Counted from the stretch's first letter, positions 8,240 to 18,224 are shown. The stretch is DNA of 64,000 bases from Geomonas agri (GCF_020179605.1 NZ_JAINZO010000001.1:1-64000); one strand, 5' to 3'. Made by a program: numbers and translations. Notes: generated from the sequence alone by a model not told the origin.

Positions 8240-8779
8240 ATGTGCCGTTCTGTCATTTTAGTCTGTGTTGTATTCATTATCCTCACTATCCCCTGCTTTA
8301 GTGCCTCCCAAAAAACTGCTGAACTTCTAGTCGTTTCCTTCCCAACTGATGAAGGGGGTGTTGAGGCCATTGCCAAAGAGATCAATTCAGCTAAGTCCCA
8401 GATCCTAGTCCAGGCATATTCTTTCATATCCAAACCGATAGCACATGCACTCATAGAAGCACGCAAACGCGGTGTCAGGATAGAAGCCGTACTGGACTCA
8501 AGCCAGCGCAGTGCTCCATTCGTATCAGATGACTTCGTATCCCGTGCCGACATACCTACATATACTGATTCAGAACACACCATTGCTATCAGTAAGGCAT
8601 TCATCATAGACCGGAATACCCTGATTACAGGTTCCATAGATTTCACCGATGAAACTGGGAAGAAGAACGCAGACGGTCTCGTAATCGTTAAAGGCAACAA
8701 GCCCTTGGTGTATAGATTTTTAAGGGACTTCGAGGAACATAAGAGGCATTCCGGGAAGGGTGCTGCCTTTTATAATTAA
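8240..8779 (+). CDS. Secreted phospholipase-D-fold protein with a degenerate HKD motif
   Basis: 179 residues with a signal peptide (about 1-22). The fold of small PLD-family nucleases is recognisable: an N-terminal strand/helix region with AKSQILVQAYSF, then a single HKD-type motif near residue 115. The family consensus is HxK(x4)D(x6)GSxN. Here it reads ISK, four residues, D, six residues, GSID, so the catalytic histidine is isoleucine and the final asparagine is aspartate. Single-HKD enzymes work as dimers of that motif, so catalysis is doubtful. A good GGGAG site precedes the ATG. A structural or binding role near the cytochrome genes is possible but unproven. Confidence 0.75.
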   Translation: MCRSVILVCVVFIILTIPCFSASQKTAELLVVSFPTDEGGVEAIAKEINSAKSQILVQAYSFISKPIAHALIEARKRGVRIEAVLDSSQRSAPFVSDDFVSRADIPTYTDSEHTIAISKAFIIDRNTLITGSIDFTDETGKKNADGLVIVKGNKPLVYRFLRDFEEHKRHSGKGAAFYN

Positions 8780-8992
8780 TTTTCTCTTGGAGACGTTCAT
8801 TTCTGCACATGCGACGTCAAAAAAAACCTCCTTTCCCAATCGAAAACCGCTTTTTTCTCACTCGGAGTTCCAAGGTGGAGCCTGATTAGGTTAAAGTATG
8901 CTTTTCTTCGTATTCTTCTTGTAAAATTGCACCAGTTTGGGATAAACTACCACGGAATTTTCTCAAGCGATTTCTCGGGAAAGAGCTGCCAT

Positions 8993-10345
8993 ATGTCGAA
9001 CCCTCAAATCACGCTGAACAGGGTATGCACTATCCTCGCTCCAGGAATCCGAGCCGCTTTGGCGGTCCTAGCGGCCCTGGTGCTGTGCGCTCCTGTCCAG
9101 GCCTTCCACCGGGGCGGCGTGGCAGAGTGCGAGGGGTGTCACTCCATCCACAACTCTCAGGGGGGGCAACCCAACAGCCAGGCCGGCACGACAGGCAGTT
9201 ACTTGCTTAAGGGAAACGACGCAAGCTCGGTTTGCCTGAACTGCCATCAGGTGACCGGCGACCTTGGGCCCACCTCGTATCATGTCAGCACGGCCGCCAT
9301 CGATATGCCGGCCGGTTCACCACCCCGCCAGATGACCCCGGGCGGTGATTTCGGTTGGCTCAAAAAGACCTACACCTGGTTCAATGCCCTTGGTTCCTCT
9401 ACCATCCAGCAAAGCCCCGGCAACCGGCACGGCCACAATATCGTTTCCATTGACTACGGCTATGACATGGATTATGACAAGCCGACGGCTCCCGGCGGCA
9501 CGTATCCGGCGGCCTCCATGTCCTGCATCAGCTGCCACGACCCGCACGGCAAGTACCGCCGCCTCATGGACGGCAGTATCACCACCTCTGGCGTACCGAT
9601 CACGGGGTCGGGCTCCTTGGTTCGCAGCGCTGACCCCAATGCGATGAGCGCTGTCGGGGTCTACCGCCTGCTGGGGGGGAGCGGTTACTACCCGAAATCC
9701 CTGGGACCGGCAAACGCCTTTGCAAATAACCCTCCCGCAGCGATAGCGGCCGACGTGTACAATCGCGCCGAAAACGTCACTCAGACTAGGGTCGCCTACG
9801 GCGCGGGCATGTCGGAGTGGTGCCGCAACTGCCATGCCACCATTCATACGGATGCGGTACCCACCTCCCTCAAACACCCGGCCGGCAGCACGGGCGTCAC
9901 GAGCGGCACCCTGGGCGCGGTCATTGCGGGATGGTACGACCAGTATGTCAAGGATGGCGACCTGACCGGCACAGAGAGCAATGCCTATCTATCGCTGGTG
10001 CCCTTTGAAATCGGCTCGGCCGATTACCGGCTGGTACTCAAACCGATCGCGGGCACGACACCGACCAAAGGACCGTCGCTCAGCGACGGCACCCCGCAGG
10101 TGATGTGTCTCTCCTGTCACCGAGCCCACGCCAGCGGCTGGGACGGTTCCATGCGCTGGAACAATCGGTCGCCCTCCATCGTGTACGCTGGCAAATATTC
10201 ACAGACGGGTGATATCCAGCCCTATGGGCAGGGGAGGTCCGATCTGGAGGCCACGGCGGCGTACGACAACATTCCCGCCTCCTTTTTTGCGTACAACCAG
10301 AACCCGTTGTGTTACAAGTGCCACCAGAGCGGGACTTTTCCGTAG
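8993..10345 (+). CDS. OmcS-family hexaheme cytochrome, first gene of the conduit cluster
   Basis: I choose the ATG at 8993 (450 residues) because it follows a GGGAAAGAG site and starts a clear signal peptide ending VQA, with mature FHRGG; an upstream TTG at 8927 would add 22 unlikely residues. Heme sites: CEGCH, CLNCH, CISCH, CRNCH, CLSCH and CYKCH near the C-terminus. The layout and the PGGDFGWLKK, HGHNIV and GMSEW landmarks are those of OmcS. It is more diverged from the upstream trio and is transcribed with the beta-propeller and beta-barrel genes that follow, so it may be the subunit dedicated to this cluster. Confidence 0.9.
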   Translation: MSNPQITLNRVCTILAPGIRAALAVLAALVLCAPVQAFHRGGVAECEGCHSIHNSQGGQPNSQAGTTGSYLLKGNDASSVCLNCHQVTGDLGPTSYHVSTAAIDMPAGSPPRQMTPGGDFGWLKKTYTWFNALGSSTIQQSPGNRHGHNIVSIDYGYDMDYDKPTAPGGTYPAASMSCISCHDPHGKYRRLMDGSITTSGVPITGSGSLVRSADPNAMSAVGVYRLLGGSGYYPKSLGPANAFANNPPAAIAADVYNRAENVTQTRVAYGAGMSEWCRNCHATIHTDAVPTSLKHPAGSTGVTSGTLGAVIAGWYDQYVKDGDLTGTESNAYLSLVPFEIGSADYRLVLKPIAGTTPTKGPSLSDGTPQVMCLSCHRAHASGWDGSMRWNNRSPSIVYAGKYSQTGDIQPYGQGRSDLEATAAYDNIPASFFAYNQNPLCYKCHQSGTFP

Positions 10346-10468
10346 GGGCATGGCATGTGTCAATCATTCGCTGGCGGGCGCCTGATTGTCCTCAACAAGC
10401 GCATGAATTAGATCAATTGCTGTGTCTGAAACAATGGTAATCCCCTTCGGCATGCCGGGAGAACGACT

Positions 10469-11878
10469 ATGTCCACCAGATTCCTGCTGATTGCCGCAGC
10501 ACTGCTGCTGTTCTGTTCCGGCTGTGCCCAGACCCGCCTGGCAGCGAAGCCGCTGCTTGCCCCGTCTCAGGGGGAGTTGTTCCTGTACTGCGAACCGTTG
10601 TCCCAAGAAGCGGCAAAGCTGCACTTTGCCGTTACCGATGTTGCCGCCATCCGAGACGACGGCCTGACAGTCTCCCTCACGCTGGCGTTCAAAGAGTTTG
10701 CCCAGGCTGATCTGCGTCGGCAGCGGCTGTTTGCCCAAGGGATTGTTCCGGCTGGCCGCTATGTCGGCCTGGCATTCACGGTCAAGCACGCCGAACTGTC
10801 GGGCGAGACGGGCGCTATGCGACTTTTAGTGCAGGACAGGCCCACCGAGGTAAAAATCGATGCCTCCGTCAGGGATGGCAAGGCCGCTGTCGTCACGCTG
10901 AACCTCAATTACCGCGAGTCCGTAAAGGGGGTTGAATTCAGTCCCGCTTTCATGGCAGAGATCCCTCTCAAGCCGCTTCCCGGGCTGTCCGGGTATGTAA
11001 CCAACCGCGGGGATAACACCATCACGGTGTTTGACCGACGATCGGCCCGGGTCGGGGGGGTGGTCGAAACCGGCCCCGGCCCGTCGGGCATTGCCCTGGA
11101 CCAAACCCTGATGCGGGCCTATGTGGCTCTGTCGGGGCAGAATGTCCTAGCTGTGTTCGACGTCAAGGAAAATGATTTCACCGACCGCATCAGGCTTAAC
11201 CCAGGCGATGAACCCAGTTTCGTGGGGCTCTCCGCCGACGGGAAAACGGCCGTGACCGCCAACACCGGCTCCAACAGCGCCAGCATCATCGATATCCAGG
11301 CCCTGAGCGAGGTTGCCCGTCTGCCAACGGGCATCGGGCCGGAGTTCCTGATCATGGACCGTTCCGGGCGCAGGGCGTTTGTGTTCAACAGACTCTCCAA
11401 CAGCATTACGGTTATTGATCTGGCGACGCGGCAGGTGGCCGCGACCATCCCAACCGAATCAGCGCCCGTTTACGGACAATTCAACCGCAAAGGGGACCGG
11501 CTGTATGTTGCTCACGGCATGACTCCCAACATCTTGGAAATCTCGCTTGACACCCTGTCGATAACCAGGCGGATCAACGCCGGCAGTGGTGTCAGCGCCC
11601 TAAAGGTAAATTCGGCCACGGATCTGCTCTATGTCGCCACCAGATTCGGTGGGATCATCGATGTCTACGACCCCTCTTCACTTATGCCGGTCAATTTCCT
11701 GAGAGCGGACGGCGGGGTCAATTACATGACCATTGACGGGGAGGAAAACAACCTGCTGGCGCTGCATCCCCGCAACCGACTGATCCGCTTGATCAATCTG
11801 GTCAGCAAGAAGGAGCGCGGCGTGGTCGATACCGGAGCCGATCCATACTGTGCTGTAATCTTCGGCGAGCGTTTATGA
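10469..11878 (+). CDS. YVTN beta-propeller lipoprotein
   Basis: 469 residues. The signal sequence ends in a lipobox (LFCSGC), so the protein should be lipid-anchored. Residues about 30-165 form an N-terminal domain of mixed strands. From about 170 on, repeating blades of the YVTN type appear (GYVTNRGDNTITVFD, RAYVALSGQNVLAVFD, ASIIDI, SITVIDLATRQVAATI and others), roughly six or seven. Such propellers serve as protein-binding platforms at cell surfaces. The following beta-barrel gene starts 13 bp after the stop. Partnering with the barrel or the cytochrome filament is inferred from position. Confidence 0.88.
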   Translation: MSTRFLLIAAALLLFCSGCAQTRLAAKPLLAPSQGELFLYCEPLSQEAAKLHFAVTDVAAIRDDGLTVSLTLAFKEFAQADLRRQRLFAQGIVPAGRYVGLAFTVKHAELSGETGAMRLLVQDRPTEVKIDASVRDGKAAVVTLNLNYRESVKGVEFSPAFMAEIPLKPLPGLSGYVTNRGDNTITVFDRRSARVGGVVETGPGPSGIALDQTLMRAYVALSGQNVLAVFDVKENDFTDRIRLNPGDEPSFVGLSADGKTAVTANTGSNSASIIDIQALSEVARLPTGIGPEFLIMDRSGRRAFVFNRLSNSITVIDLATRQVAATIPTESAPVYGQFNRKGDRLYVAHGMTPNILEISLDTLSITRRINAGSGVSALKVNSATDLLYVATRFGGIIDVYDPSSLMPVNFLRADGGVNYMTIDGEENNLLALHPRNRLIRLINLVSKKERGVVDTGADPYCAVIFGERL

Positions 11879-11891
11879 GGTGCGGACGACC

Positions 11892-14237
11892 ATGCTGACC
11901 AGACATGCGCTGATAGGCCGGGTTCATGCCGCGCTCCTGCTGTCCCTCCTGCTTGCCTTGCCGTGCCCGGCCTCAGCGGAGGGGATCTCTGGCTATCTGG
12001 AGTACAATTTCGGAACGTCCAAAATCGATACCAGCGATGTGACCGGCAGCACCCGCCAGAAGTCATCCAACTTCACCCAGCGCTACAACCTGGAGATCGA
12101 CAAGACCCTGACTTCCACGCTCCGTATGGCGATGGGGGCAAACGCTCAGTTCAACCAGGGTGATTCCAATATAACCGATCCCGCATCCACCGACGGGCCG
12201 ACAAAAAGCCACTCGACCAGCTCACGCATTTCTCCGCACATCGATCTGGCCTATTCCAGCGGCTTGTTCAGCGGCGGCGCCGGTTTCACCAGGCGTATGG
12301 AAGACGCGAAGTCCAACGGGATCGCCACGCCGACCAGCTACTCGGACACGTACTCAGCCAACCTGAACTGGCTGCCGGTAGACTTTCCGACCCTCAGCCT
12401 GATCTATACGTCCTTTGACCGGTACGATGAGAACCGCACGTCCTTGAATGCCACCACGACATCGTACACCCTTAGCAGTCGCTATAAACCGCTGATGACT
12501 CTGGACCTGAGCTACGCTGGTAACCAGACCTTGACAACGGACCAAATGAAAGAAACCGAGAACAAATCGCTCACCAACAGCCTGCGGGCCGATTATAATG
12601 ACGCCTTTTTCAGGGACGTGCTCTTTGTCAGCAGCAGCTATAACATTTCGACCCAGAATAACACCTTCACCAACAAGGGCGGCAGCAACAGCCAGCTTAT
12701 CCTGGCCCCGGTGAGCATCGGTCCCTTTTATTACGCTACCACTAACCTCACCGATTCGAGCACGACCACCCCAGATTTCAGTACTGCCGCTTCGTCGCCA
12801 ACCCTACCTGGCAACGTCGTGATCAGTTCGCCCGCTATTTCCACCGCCAACCGCGTCAACGTGGGGGCCAAGACCGGCCTAGGCGTCGCGGTGAACGTTG
12901 TCAGGCTCCTGGTGAGCCCCTCCTTCACCTCGACGGTCGGCCGCGATCTGACCTCGGACCTCGGCATGAAAGCGGATGACTATGCCAAAATCGGGCTGGC
13001 CTTTGCCAGCAACAGGATCGCCGTGTACACCAGTTCGAATGGTTCTGACTGGAGGCAGTGGACGGGGTCCACGAATTTTGCTTTCAAGTCGGTCGATATC
13101 GTCAATCCGGCTACCGGTGCGACGACCACCGGTCCGGCCTTTGAACTGCAGTTGCAGAATGCCGCCACTGCTGCCAATTTCATCAAGGTTGAGATCCTGC
13201 CGGTCAGCAACATTGTTCTTTCGGATGGCCCCCTGCAGAAGTTGACAGTCACCACGCTGCTGGGCTTCTACCAGGATCAGAACACCATTGTCACGCCGGG
13301 ATCCAGCCGGTCGTCGTCCCAGCTATCTGGGTCTTACAACCTGAATCTCAGAGCGCGCTTGTGGGATGTCCCGACGTTGACCTACGACGGTTCCTTCGAT
13401 CTGCAGCACTCCAAGTCTGACACCAGTCAATTTGTTTACCGCTACTCCCTGACCAACGGCCTGAGCTTCTACCACACCATCAGCCCGACCCTGAACACCG
13501 GCGCTCGACTGGCCCGCCTGGACAGCGTCAATCCTTCCAGCAACACCAGCGACTCCTCTACCTCCCTGTCCGTGTCCCTTGCCGCAATCCCACTGCCCAC
13601 CTTGAGCGGCACGATGAACTACAGCGCCCGCCAGGACAAATCGGATACAACTAGCAAGACCACCCAGTCGCTGGGCTTGTCAGGCAACGCCGAGTTGTAC
13701 CGCAACATAAATCTGGGGCTGAATATCAACGGCAGCCTGACCAGCGACAACACCGGCAAAGACCAGCAGGGGGTGACAACCTCCCTGGGGCTCAACCTAT
13801 TGCCTCACCAGACTATGAGCATCAATTTCAGCACCTCCGACCAGGAGGGATGGTCTTCGGGCGGCGATACGCGCCCAGACACCGCCAGGACTCATAACCG
13901 CTCGTTTGATGCTGCGATAACCTACAACCCGCTCCAGACGATATACCTGTTCGCCACCTTCGGCATCAACGCCCAGACAGCGCAAAAAACCCAGACGACC
14001 AACAGCATCGGTGGGGCATGGGCCCCGCTCAGGGATGGCGCCCTGCAGTTGAATACGTCCTACCGAGAAGGGCTCCAGGCAGACGGCACCAAGGACAAAA
14101 TATTCACTACTTCAGCACATGTGACCATCAGGACCGGGATGTACCTGGATATTTCGTACCTCATCTCATCCTCCGCGGGGCCAGCGCAAAACGACGATGT
14201 TGAGAGCTTATCCGGTTCGTTGCGGGCCAGCTTTTAA
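11892..14237 (+). CDS. Large outer-membrane beta-barrel protein, probable conduit porin
   Basis: 781 residues from the ATG at 11892; a GTG at 11880 is an alternative. A signal peptide ends PASA, and the mature part is almost entirely alternating amphipathic strands rich in Ser, Thr, Asn and Asp with few cysteines, ending in Phe (LRASF) as outer-membrane barrels do. Length suggests a barrel of 20 or more strands with large loops. There is no heme motif. Between a propeller lipoprotein and the multiheme genes it fits the porin role in a porin-cytochrome conduit, carrying electrons or filament subunits across the outer membrane. It does not resemble MtrB closely enough for me to name it so. Confidence 0.85.
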   Translation: MLTRHALIGRVHAALLLSLLLALPCPASAEGISGYLEYNFGTSKIDTSDVTGSTRQKSSNFTQRYNLEIDKTLTSTLRMAMGANAQFNQGDSNITDPASTDGPTKSHSTSSRISPHIDLAYSSGLFSGGAGFTRRMEDAKSNGIATPTSYSDTYSANLNWLPVDFPTLSLIYTSFDRYDENRTSLNATTTSYTLSSRYKPLMTLDLSYAGNQTLTTDQMKETENKSLTNSLRADYNDAFFRDVLFVSSSYNISTQNNTFTNKGGSNSQLILAPVSIGPFYYATTNLTDSSTTTPDFSTAASSPTLPGNVVISSPAISTANRVNVGAKTGLGVAVNVVRLLVSPSFTSTVGRDLTSDLGMKADDYAKIGLAFASNRIAVYTSSNGSDWRQWTGSTNFAFKSVDIVNPATGATTTGPAFELQLQNAATAANFIKVEILPVSNIVLSDGPLQKLTVTTLLGFYQDQNTIVTPGSSRSSSQLSGSYNLNLRARLWDVPTLTYDGSFDLQHSKSDTSQFVYRYSLTNGLSFYHTISPTLNTGARLARLDSVNPSSNTSDSSTSLSVSLAAIPLPTLSGTMNYSARQDKSDTTSKTTQSLGLSGNAELYRNINLGLNINGSLTSDNTGKDQQGVTTSLGLNLLPHQTMSINFSTSDQEGWSSGGDTRPDTARTHNRSFDAAITYNPLQTIYLFATFGINAQTAQKTQTTNSIGGAWAPLRDGALQLNTSYREGLQADGTKDKIFTTSAHVTIRTGMYLDISYLISSSAGPAQNDDVESLSGSLRASF

Positions 14238-14268
14238 CTGTAGAATTCAGCATAACCGGCAGGGAATA

Positions 14269-14330
14269 CATGGGCGAAGCACGGCTCTTCGGTGCTTAGC
14301 CCATGCTGCTGTGACGTCCGAAGGCGGACG
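14269..14330 (+). promoter_or_regulatory. Two strong stem-loops between the beta-barrel gene and the GNA1162-like gene
   Basis: The first hairpin pairs 14269-14282 with 14292-14305 (one G-A mismatch); the second is CGTCCG-aagg-CGGACG at 14315-14330. No T tract follows, so these are not simple terminators. They lie in the only long gap (186 bp) of the cluster and could be a processing site or a leader element setting the expression of the downstream genes. Confidence 0.5.
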
Positions 14331-14423
14331 CAGATTAATCATGCTTAGCTCCTATAAGGACCATTCCTATATGCTGGGTAAGTTAACCTTCGGAGCATCA
14401 TTTTCTACGCAGGGGGAGTCACC

Positions 14424-15026
14424 ATGACACAGCAACACGATAAACGGCGGCGAAACCCGGTCGGGTGGCTATTCACTGCCTTGGCCGGGCTTCTCATGAT
14501 GGTACTCGGCGGATGTGCGACAACGGGGGATACGTTCCGCGACGCAACAATGGATTTTGGCTCGATCAAAACCGTGGCGGTGATGCCGTTCGGCAACCTT
14601 ACGCGCGACCAGTTGGCTTCAGAGCGGGTGAGAGACGTGTTCACGACCTCGCTCATGGCTACCGGGGCCATCTATTCGCTGCCTGTAGGCGAGGTCGCCC
14701 GGGCCATCGGCAGTATCGGGCTGACCAACGTCGCGACACCCTCGTCCGAGGATGTGGTCAAGCTGGCCAAGGCACTCAAGGCCGATGCCGTCATCACCGG
14801 GATTGTTCGCGAGTATGGCGATGTACGGTCCGGAAATGCCTCTGCCGACGTTATCTCGCTCAGCCTCCAGATGGCAGAGGGGCAGACCGGGCGGGTGGTC
14901 TGGTCGGCAAGCACCGCCAAAGGCGGCATCGGCATCACGGAAAAGCTTTTCGGCGGCGGCGGGAAACCGCTTAATGATGTGACGGAGAAAGCGGTCAATG
15001 ACCTTATCAACAAAATGTTCGAGTAG
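14424..15026 (+). CDS. GNA1162/CsgG-like lipoprotein
   Basis: 200 residues with a signal sequence and lipobox (VLGGC). The mature domain has the small alpha/beta fold seen in GNA1162, LpoB and the N-terminal domain of CsgG: a strand KTVAVMPFGNLTRD, then alternating helices, ADAVITGIVREYGD and a final amphipathic helix. CsgG-type proteins form outer-membrane secretion channels for curli, and relatives act as periplasmic assembly factors. A GGGGGAGT site precedes the ATG. The next gene, 34 bp on, carries what looks like two copies of the same fold. A role in exporting or assembling the cytochrome filament is an attractive inference. Confidence 0.75.
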   Translation: MTQQHDKRRRNPVGWLFTALAGLLMMVLGGCATTGDTFRDATMDFGSIKTVAVMPFGNLTRDQLASERVRDVFTTSLMATGAIYSLPVGEVARAIGSIGLTNVATPSSEDVVKLAKALKADAVITGIVREYGDVRSGNASADVISLSLQMAEGQTGRVVWSASTAKGGIGITEKLFGGGGKPLNDVTEKAVNDLINKMFE

Positions 15027-15059
15027 GGGCTCGAGTCGCCCCGACCGTCAGGGATTGCC

Positions 15060-16361
15060 ATGTCTGGTTGTCTGAGTGCTATCGTGCACAACACGGCTTG
15101 TAAGGTTCTCCGCCCTGCGCTGATGTGCGCCGTGCTGACGTTCGGCTGCTGCTTGGCTGCCGGCTGCTCCTATCCCGCGCCCGTCATTGAGCGTTTCAGT
15201 TCCGCGGCGCCCTCCTGGGGGCCACGGATAGCGGTGTACCCGATCGAAAACCTGAGCGGGGCGCCGGCCCCGCTCAGGGAACTGCACGACGAGCTGGCGG
15301 TCACGCTGCAGCGTGCCGGGGCGAGGCTTGTGGACCCCAAAACCCTGGATCGTTTTTTTGAGCGCCACTGGGTGCGCTACGTGGGGGGCATTGACGAAGC
15401 GACGGCAGCCGCCCTGAGGGATGAAGTTGGAGCCGACGCGGTCCTGATCACCAGCCTGGAACTGTACAACGATCAATCGCCGCCACGCATTGCCCTGATA
15501 GCACGTCTGGTCAGCACTGCCGGGCTGCCTGAAATCGCCTGGATGGACAGTTATGCCAAAACGGGCGAGGATACTCCCGGACTCCTGGGGCTGAAGATCA
15601 TCCAGGACCCGGTCCGACTGAGGGGCATGGCTCTTGAGTACTTGGAGACGTCCCTGCGGGATTACATCATCAATCCCCCGGAGCGCGCGCCAATAGTCTC
15701 CGCAAGGGAGGTGCGCGAGAACAAGCCGTTCACGATCTCGGACCTGGCTGCCGCAATGAGGACTGAACCGCGCATGCTGGCCGATGAACAAGCGAGGAAA
15801 CGGCTGTGGTTCTCCGTCGGTGGTCTTATCCCGCCCCGGTACGGGCCGAAAAGGATGTACAGCTCAGGCGATGTGCTGAGTGATCAGTTGCGATCCCTCG
15901 CCATCGTCCCGTTTCCGGACTATAGCACGCGCAAGCATGGAGCAGAGGTGGTTGCGCTGCATCTGGCCAAGCAACTGGTCCTCGACAGGAGGCACAAAAT
16001 CCTTGAATTTGGTGTTGTTCGTGATAAGATGCTGAACCTTCGCATCATTATGAGCGGTGGCGTTTCGAACGCAAATATCGATGCCATAGCAAACAGTCTG
16101 GGCGTGGAGCTGATAGTCAACGGCGAGGTTTTTGATTATCTAGAATCCGGCTCGAGCGGCCAGATTCCCAAGGTAGAATTTTCCATACAGATGTTCGAAC
16201 GGGACAGCAGAAAGATACTCTGGTACTCCCGCAGCCGTAATGAGGGGGGGGACGGGGTGTTTTTCTTTGATGCTGGGCAGATCAGCACAGCCAGCGTCTT
16301 GACCGACCGGATGGCACAGTCGCTGGTGAAACGCATGAATGAGAGTACTGTTGCGAAATGA
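15060..16361 (+). CDS. Two-domain CsgG/GNA1162-like lipoprotein
   Basis: 433 residues with a signal sequence and lipobox (LAAGC). Two similar halves are visible: about 45-200 (IAVYPIENLSG, ADAVLITSLELYND) and about 265-420 (LAIVPFPDYST, GVELIVNGEVFDYLE), each with the strand-helix order of the CsgG/LpoB/GNA1162 group. The first half lacks the glycine-rich membrane-insertion segment of true CsgG. It sits between the one-domain homologue and the PpiC gene, so the three probably act together in periplasmic or outer-membrane assembly. The fold assignment is by pattern only. Confidence 0.7.
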   Translation: MSGCLSAIVHNTACKVLRPALMCAVLTFGCCLAAGCSYPAPVIERFSSAAPSWGPRIAVYPIENLSGAPAPLRELHDELAVTLQRAGARLVDPKTLDRFFERHWVRYVGGIDEATAAALRDEVGADAVLITSLELYNDQSPPRIALIARLVSTAGLPEIAWMDSYAKTGEDTPGLLGLKIIQDPVRLRGMALEYLETSLRDYIINPPERAPIVSAREVRENKPFTISDLAAAMRTEPRMLADEQARKRLWFSVGGLIPPRYGPKRMYSSGDVLSDQLRSLAIVPFPDYSTRKHGAEVVALHLAKQLVLDRRHKILEFGVVRDKMLNLRIIMSGGVSNANIDAIANSLGVELIVNGEVFDYLESGSSGQIPKVEFSIQMFERDSRKILWYSRSRNEGGDGVFFFDAGQISTASVLTDRMAQSLVKRMNESTVAK

Positions 16362-16397
16362 CGGACAGCATTAAAATCAAGGCCTAAGTGAGGAATC

Positions 16398-18224
16398 ATG
16401 AAATTCAAGTCCCGTGTATCCCTGTCCCTTCTTTCCCTTCTACTTTACGCTTCACTGGCTATGGCCGCCGATACCCAGCTGGGCAGTGTGGCACCGGGGG
16501 CAGCCCCGGCACCGGTCAACTCCGGGGTGAAACCGGCCGCCGAAACCACTTCCGGCAACTCCGCAGCGCCTTCCCCGGCTGTGGCTGAAGCCCCGGCTCC
16601 CAAACCCGATACTGTCACTATACGGCTGAATGCACCACTACTGTCACCCAAGTTCTCCTCGACCCCTCTGGCTGTGGTCAACGACGACATTATTACCTTC
16701 GAAGACCTCAAATCCGCCATTGGTATGATCCACTCTGGCATGGGCACGGAGCAGGCCGCCCCTAAAAAGAATTTCGCGGATGTGCTCAAGCGCCTGGTCA
16801 ACGTGCGCCTGATGGTCCAGGAAGCACGGAATATCGGATTGGACAAGGATGAACAGATCAAACCTGCCATGGACGAGTTCAAAAAGCAGCTCCTGCGGGA
16901 CACGCTCCTGAACGAACAAGTCAAGGATATTGCTGCCGATGAGAAGGATGTTGCAAGGATTGCGCGCGAACGCTCCATGGAATGGCGCCTGAAATCGCTG
17001 GTCGTCGGGCAGCTCTCCACAGTCAAGGCCTTTGAAGCGGAGATTAAGGCGGGCAATCCCTTTGACAAGGTCTATGACAGCTTTGTCAGCGATGGACGCG
17101 GCAAAAAGGGAGGCAATGTCGAGGAGTTCATAGCGAGGGATGCCATCGACCCGACCATGTTGGTTGCACTGGAGAAGTTGAAAGTCGGTGATACCGGGAA
17201 GCCTGTTGCCATAGAAAAAGGGTACGTTATATACCGCGTAGAAGAGATCCGCACCAAGGACGATCCCAAGATGGTCGAACAGGTCCGCCAGGAACTGACC
17301 TCGCAGCGGCGGGTGGCGGCGCTGAAGAAGTTCAACGATTCGCTGGTCAAAAAATACGTCAAAATGAAAAAATTGTACAAAACACTGGATTATGAAAACA
17401 AGAAGATCCCGTTTGAGAAACTTCTGAAGGACAACCGTGTTATCGCCGAGATCCAGGGGGAAAAGCCGCTTACCGTTGCGGACTTTTCGGATGCGGTGTC
17501 TGCCAAGTTTTTCCACGGCGTTAAACGGGCCATCGAGAGCAAGAAGGTGAACAAGGAGAAAGATGCCATCCTGGAGGAGATACTCAGCGGGATCGTGATC
17601 GACAAGGAAGCCCGACTGCGGAGAATAGACCAGACTGAGGAGTATCACAACAAGGTCAAGAGCAAAGAGGACACCCTCCTGTTCGGTCAGTTCATGCAGA
17701 AGGTTGTGGTGCCTGAGGTGACGATTACACGGGACGAGACAAAGGCCTATTACACCGAGCATGCCAAGGATTTCATCAGTCCAGCTTCCTATCTGCTGGA
17801 TGCCATCGCCTTTTATAGCCCCGAAAAGGCCGAGGAAGCGGTAAACAAACTGCGGACCGGCACAGATTTCAAATGGTACAAGGCGAATGCAGAAGGCCAG
17901 GATTCCATCAGTACGCGGTATGAGGCATTTTTCGAAGGGAACCCCGTTGCCCTGGATGAACTGCCGGCCAAGATGAAGCAGGCACTTTCGGGCAGTGCCA
18001 AGGGCGATTACCGGCCATTTGTCGACGGCACCATTGGCTATGTTCTAGCGGTGGTTGATTACCAGGCGCCGGCACCTCTGCCGTACGAGACGGTCGAGGG
18101 TGTGATCAGGGAAAAGGTGTCATACATGAAACTCAATGACAATATTGAATCCTGGTCCACAAAACTGAGGAAAGCCTCGGAAGTCACGGTATACGCCGAC
18201 TTCACCCAACAGGAGAAACCATGA
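16398..18224 (+). CDS. Periplasmic PpiC/SurA-type peptidyl-prolyl isomerase
   Basis: 608 residues. A signal peptide ends AMAA, followed by an Ala/Pro-rich linker (about 25-80). A SurA-like N-terminal chaperone region follows (VVNDDIITFEDLKSAI, then RLVNVRLMVQEARNIGL). A parvulin-like domain spans roughly 185-290 and a second, more degenerate one about 430-580. The gene overlaps the 26-heme gene by 4 bp (ATGA), so translation is coupled. It is the likely folding factor for the barrel or for heme loading of the large cytochromes. Parvulin activity is uncertain in the second domain. Confidence 0.85.
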   Translation: MKFKSRVSLSLLSLLLYASLAMAADTQLGSVAPGAAPAPVNSGVKPAAETTSGNSAAPSPAVAEAPAPKPDTVTIRLNAPLLSPKFSSTPLAVVNDDIITFEDLKSAIGMIHSGMGTEQAAPKKNFADVLKRLVNVRLMVQEARNIGLDKDEQIKPAMDEFKKQLLRDTLLNEQVKDIAADEKDVARIARERSMEWRLKSLVVGQLSTVKAFEAEIKAGNPFDKVYDSFVSDGRGKKGGNVEEFIARDAIDPTMLVALEKLKVGDTGKPVAIEKGYVIYRVEEIRTKDDPKMVEQVRQELTSQRRVAALKKFNDSLVKKYVKMKKLYKTLDYENKKIPFEKLLKDNRVIAEIQGEKPLTVADFSDAVSAKFFHGVKRAIESKKVNKEKDAILEEILSGIVIDKEARLRRIDQTEEYHNKVKSKEDTLLFGQFMQKVVVPEVTITRDETKAYYTEHAKDFISPASYLLDAIAFYSPEKAEEAVNKLRTGTDFKWYKANAEGQDSISTRYEAFFEGNPVALDELPAKMKQALSGSAKGDYRPFVDGTIGYVLAVVDYQAPAPLPYETVEGVIREKVSYMKLNDNIESWSTKLRKASEVTVYADFTQQEKP

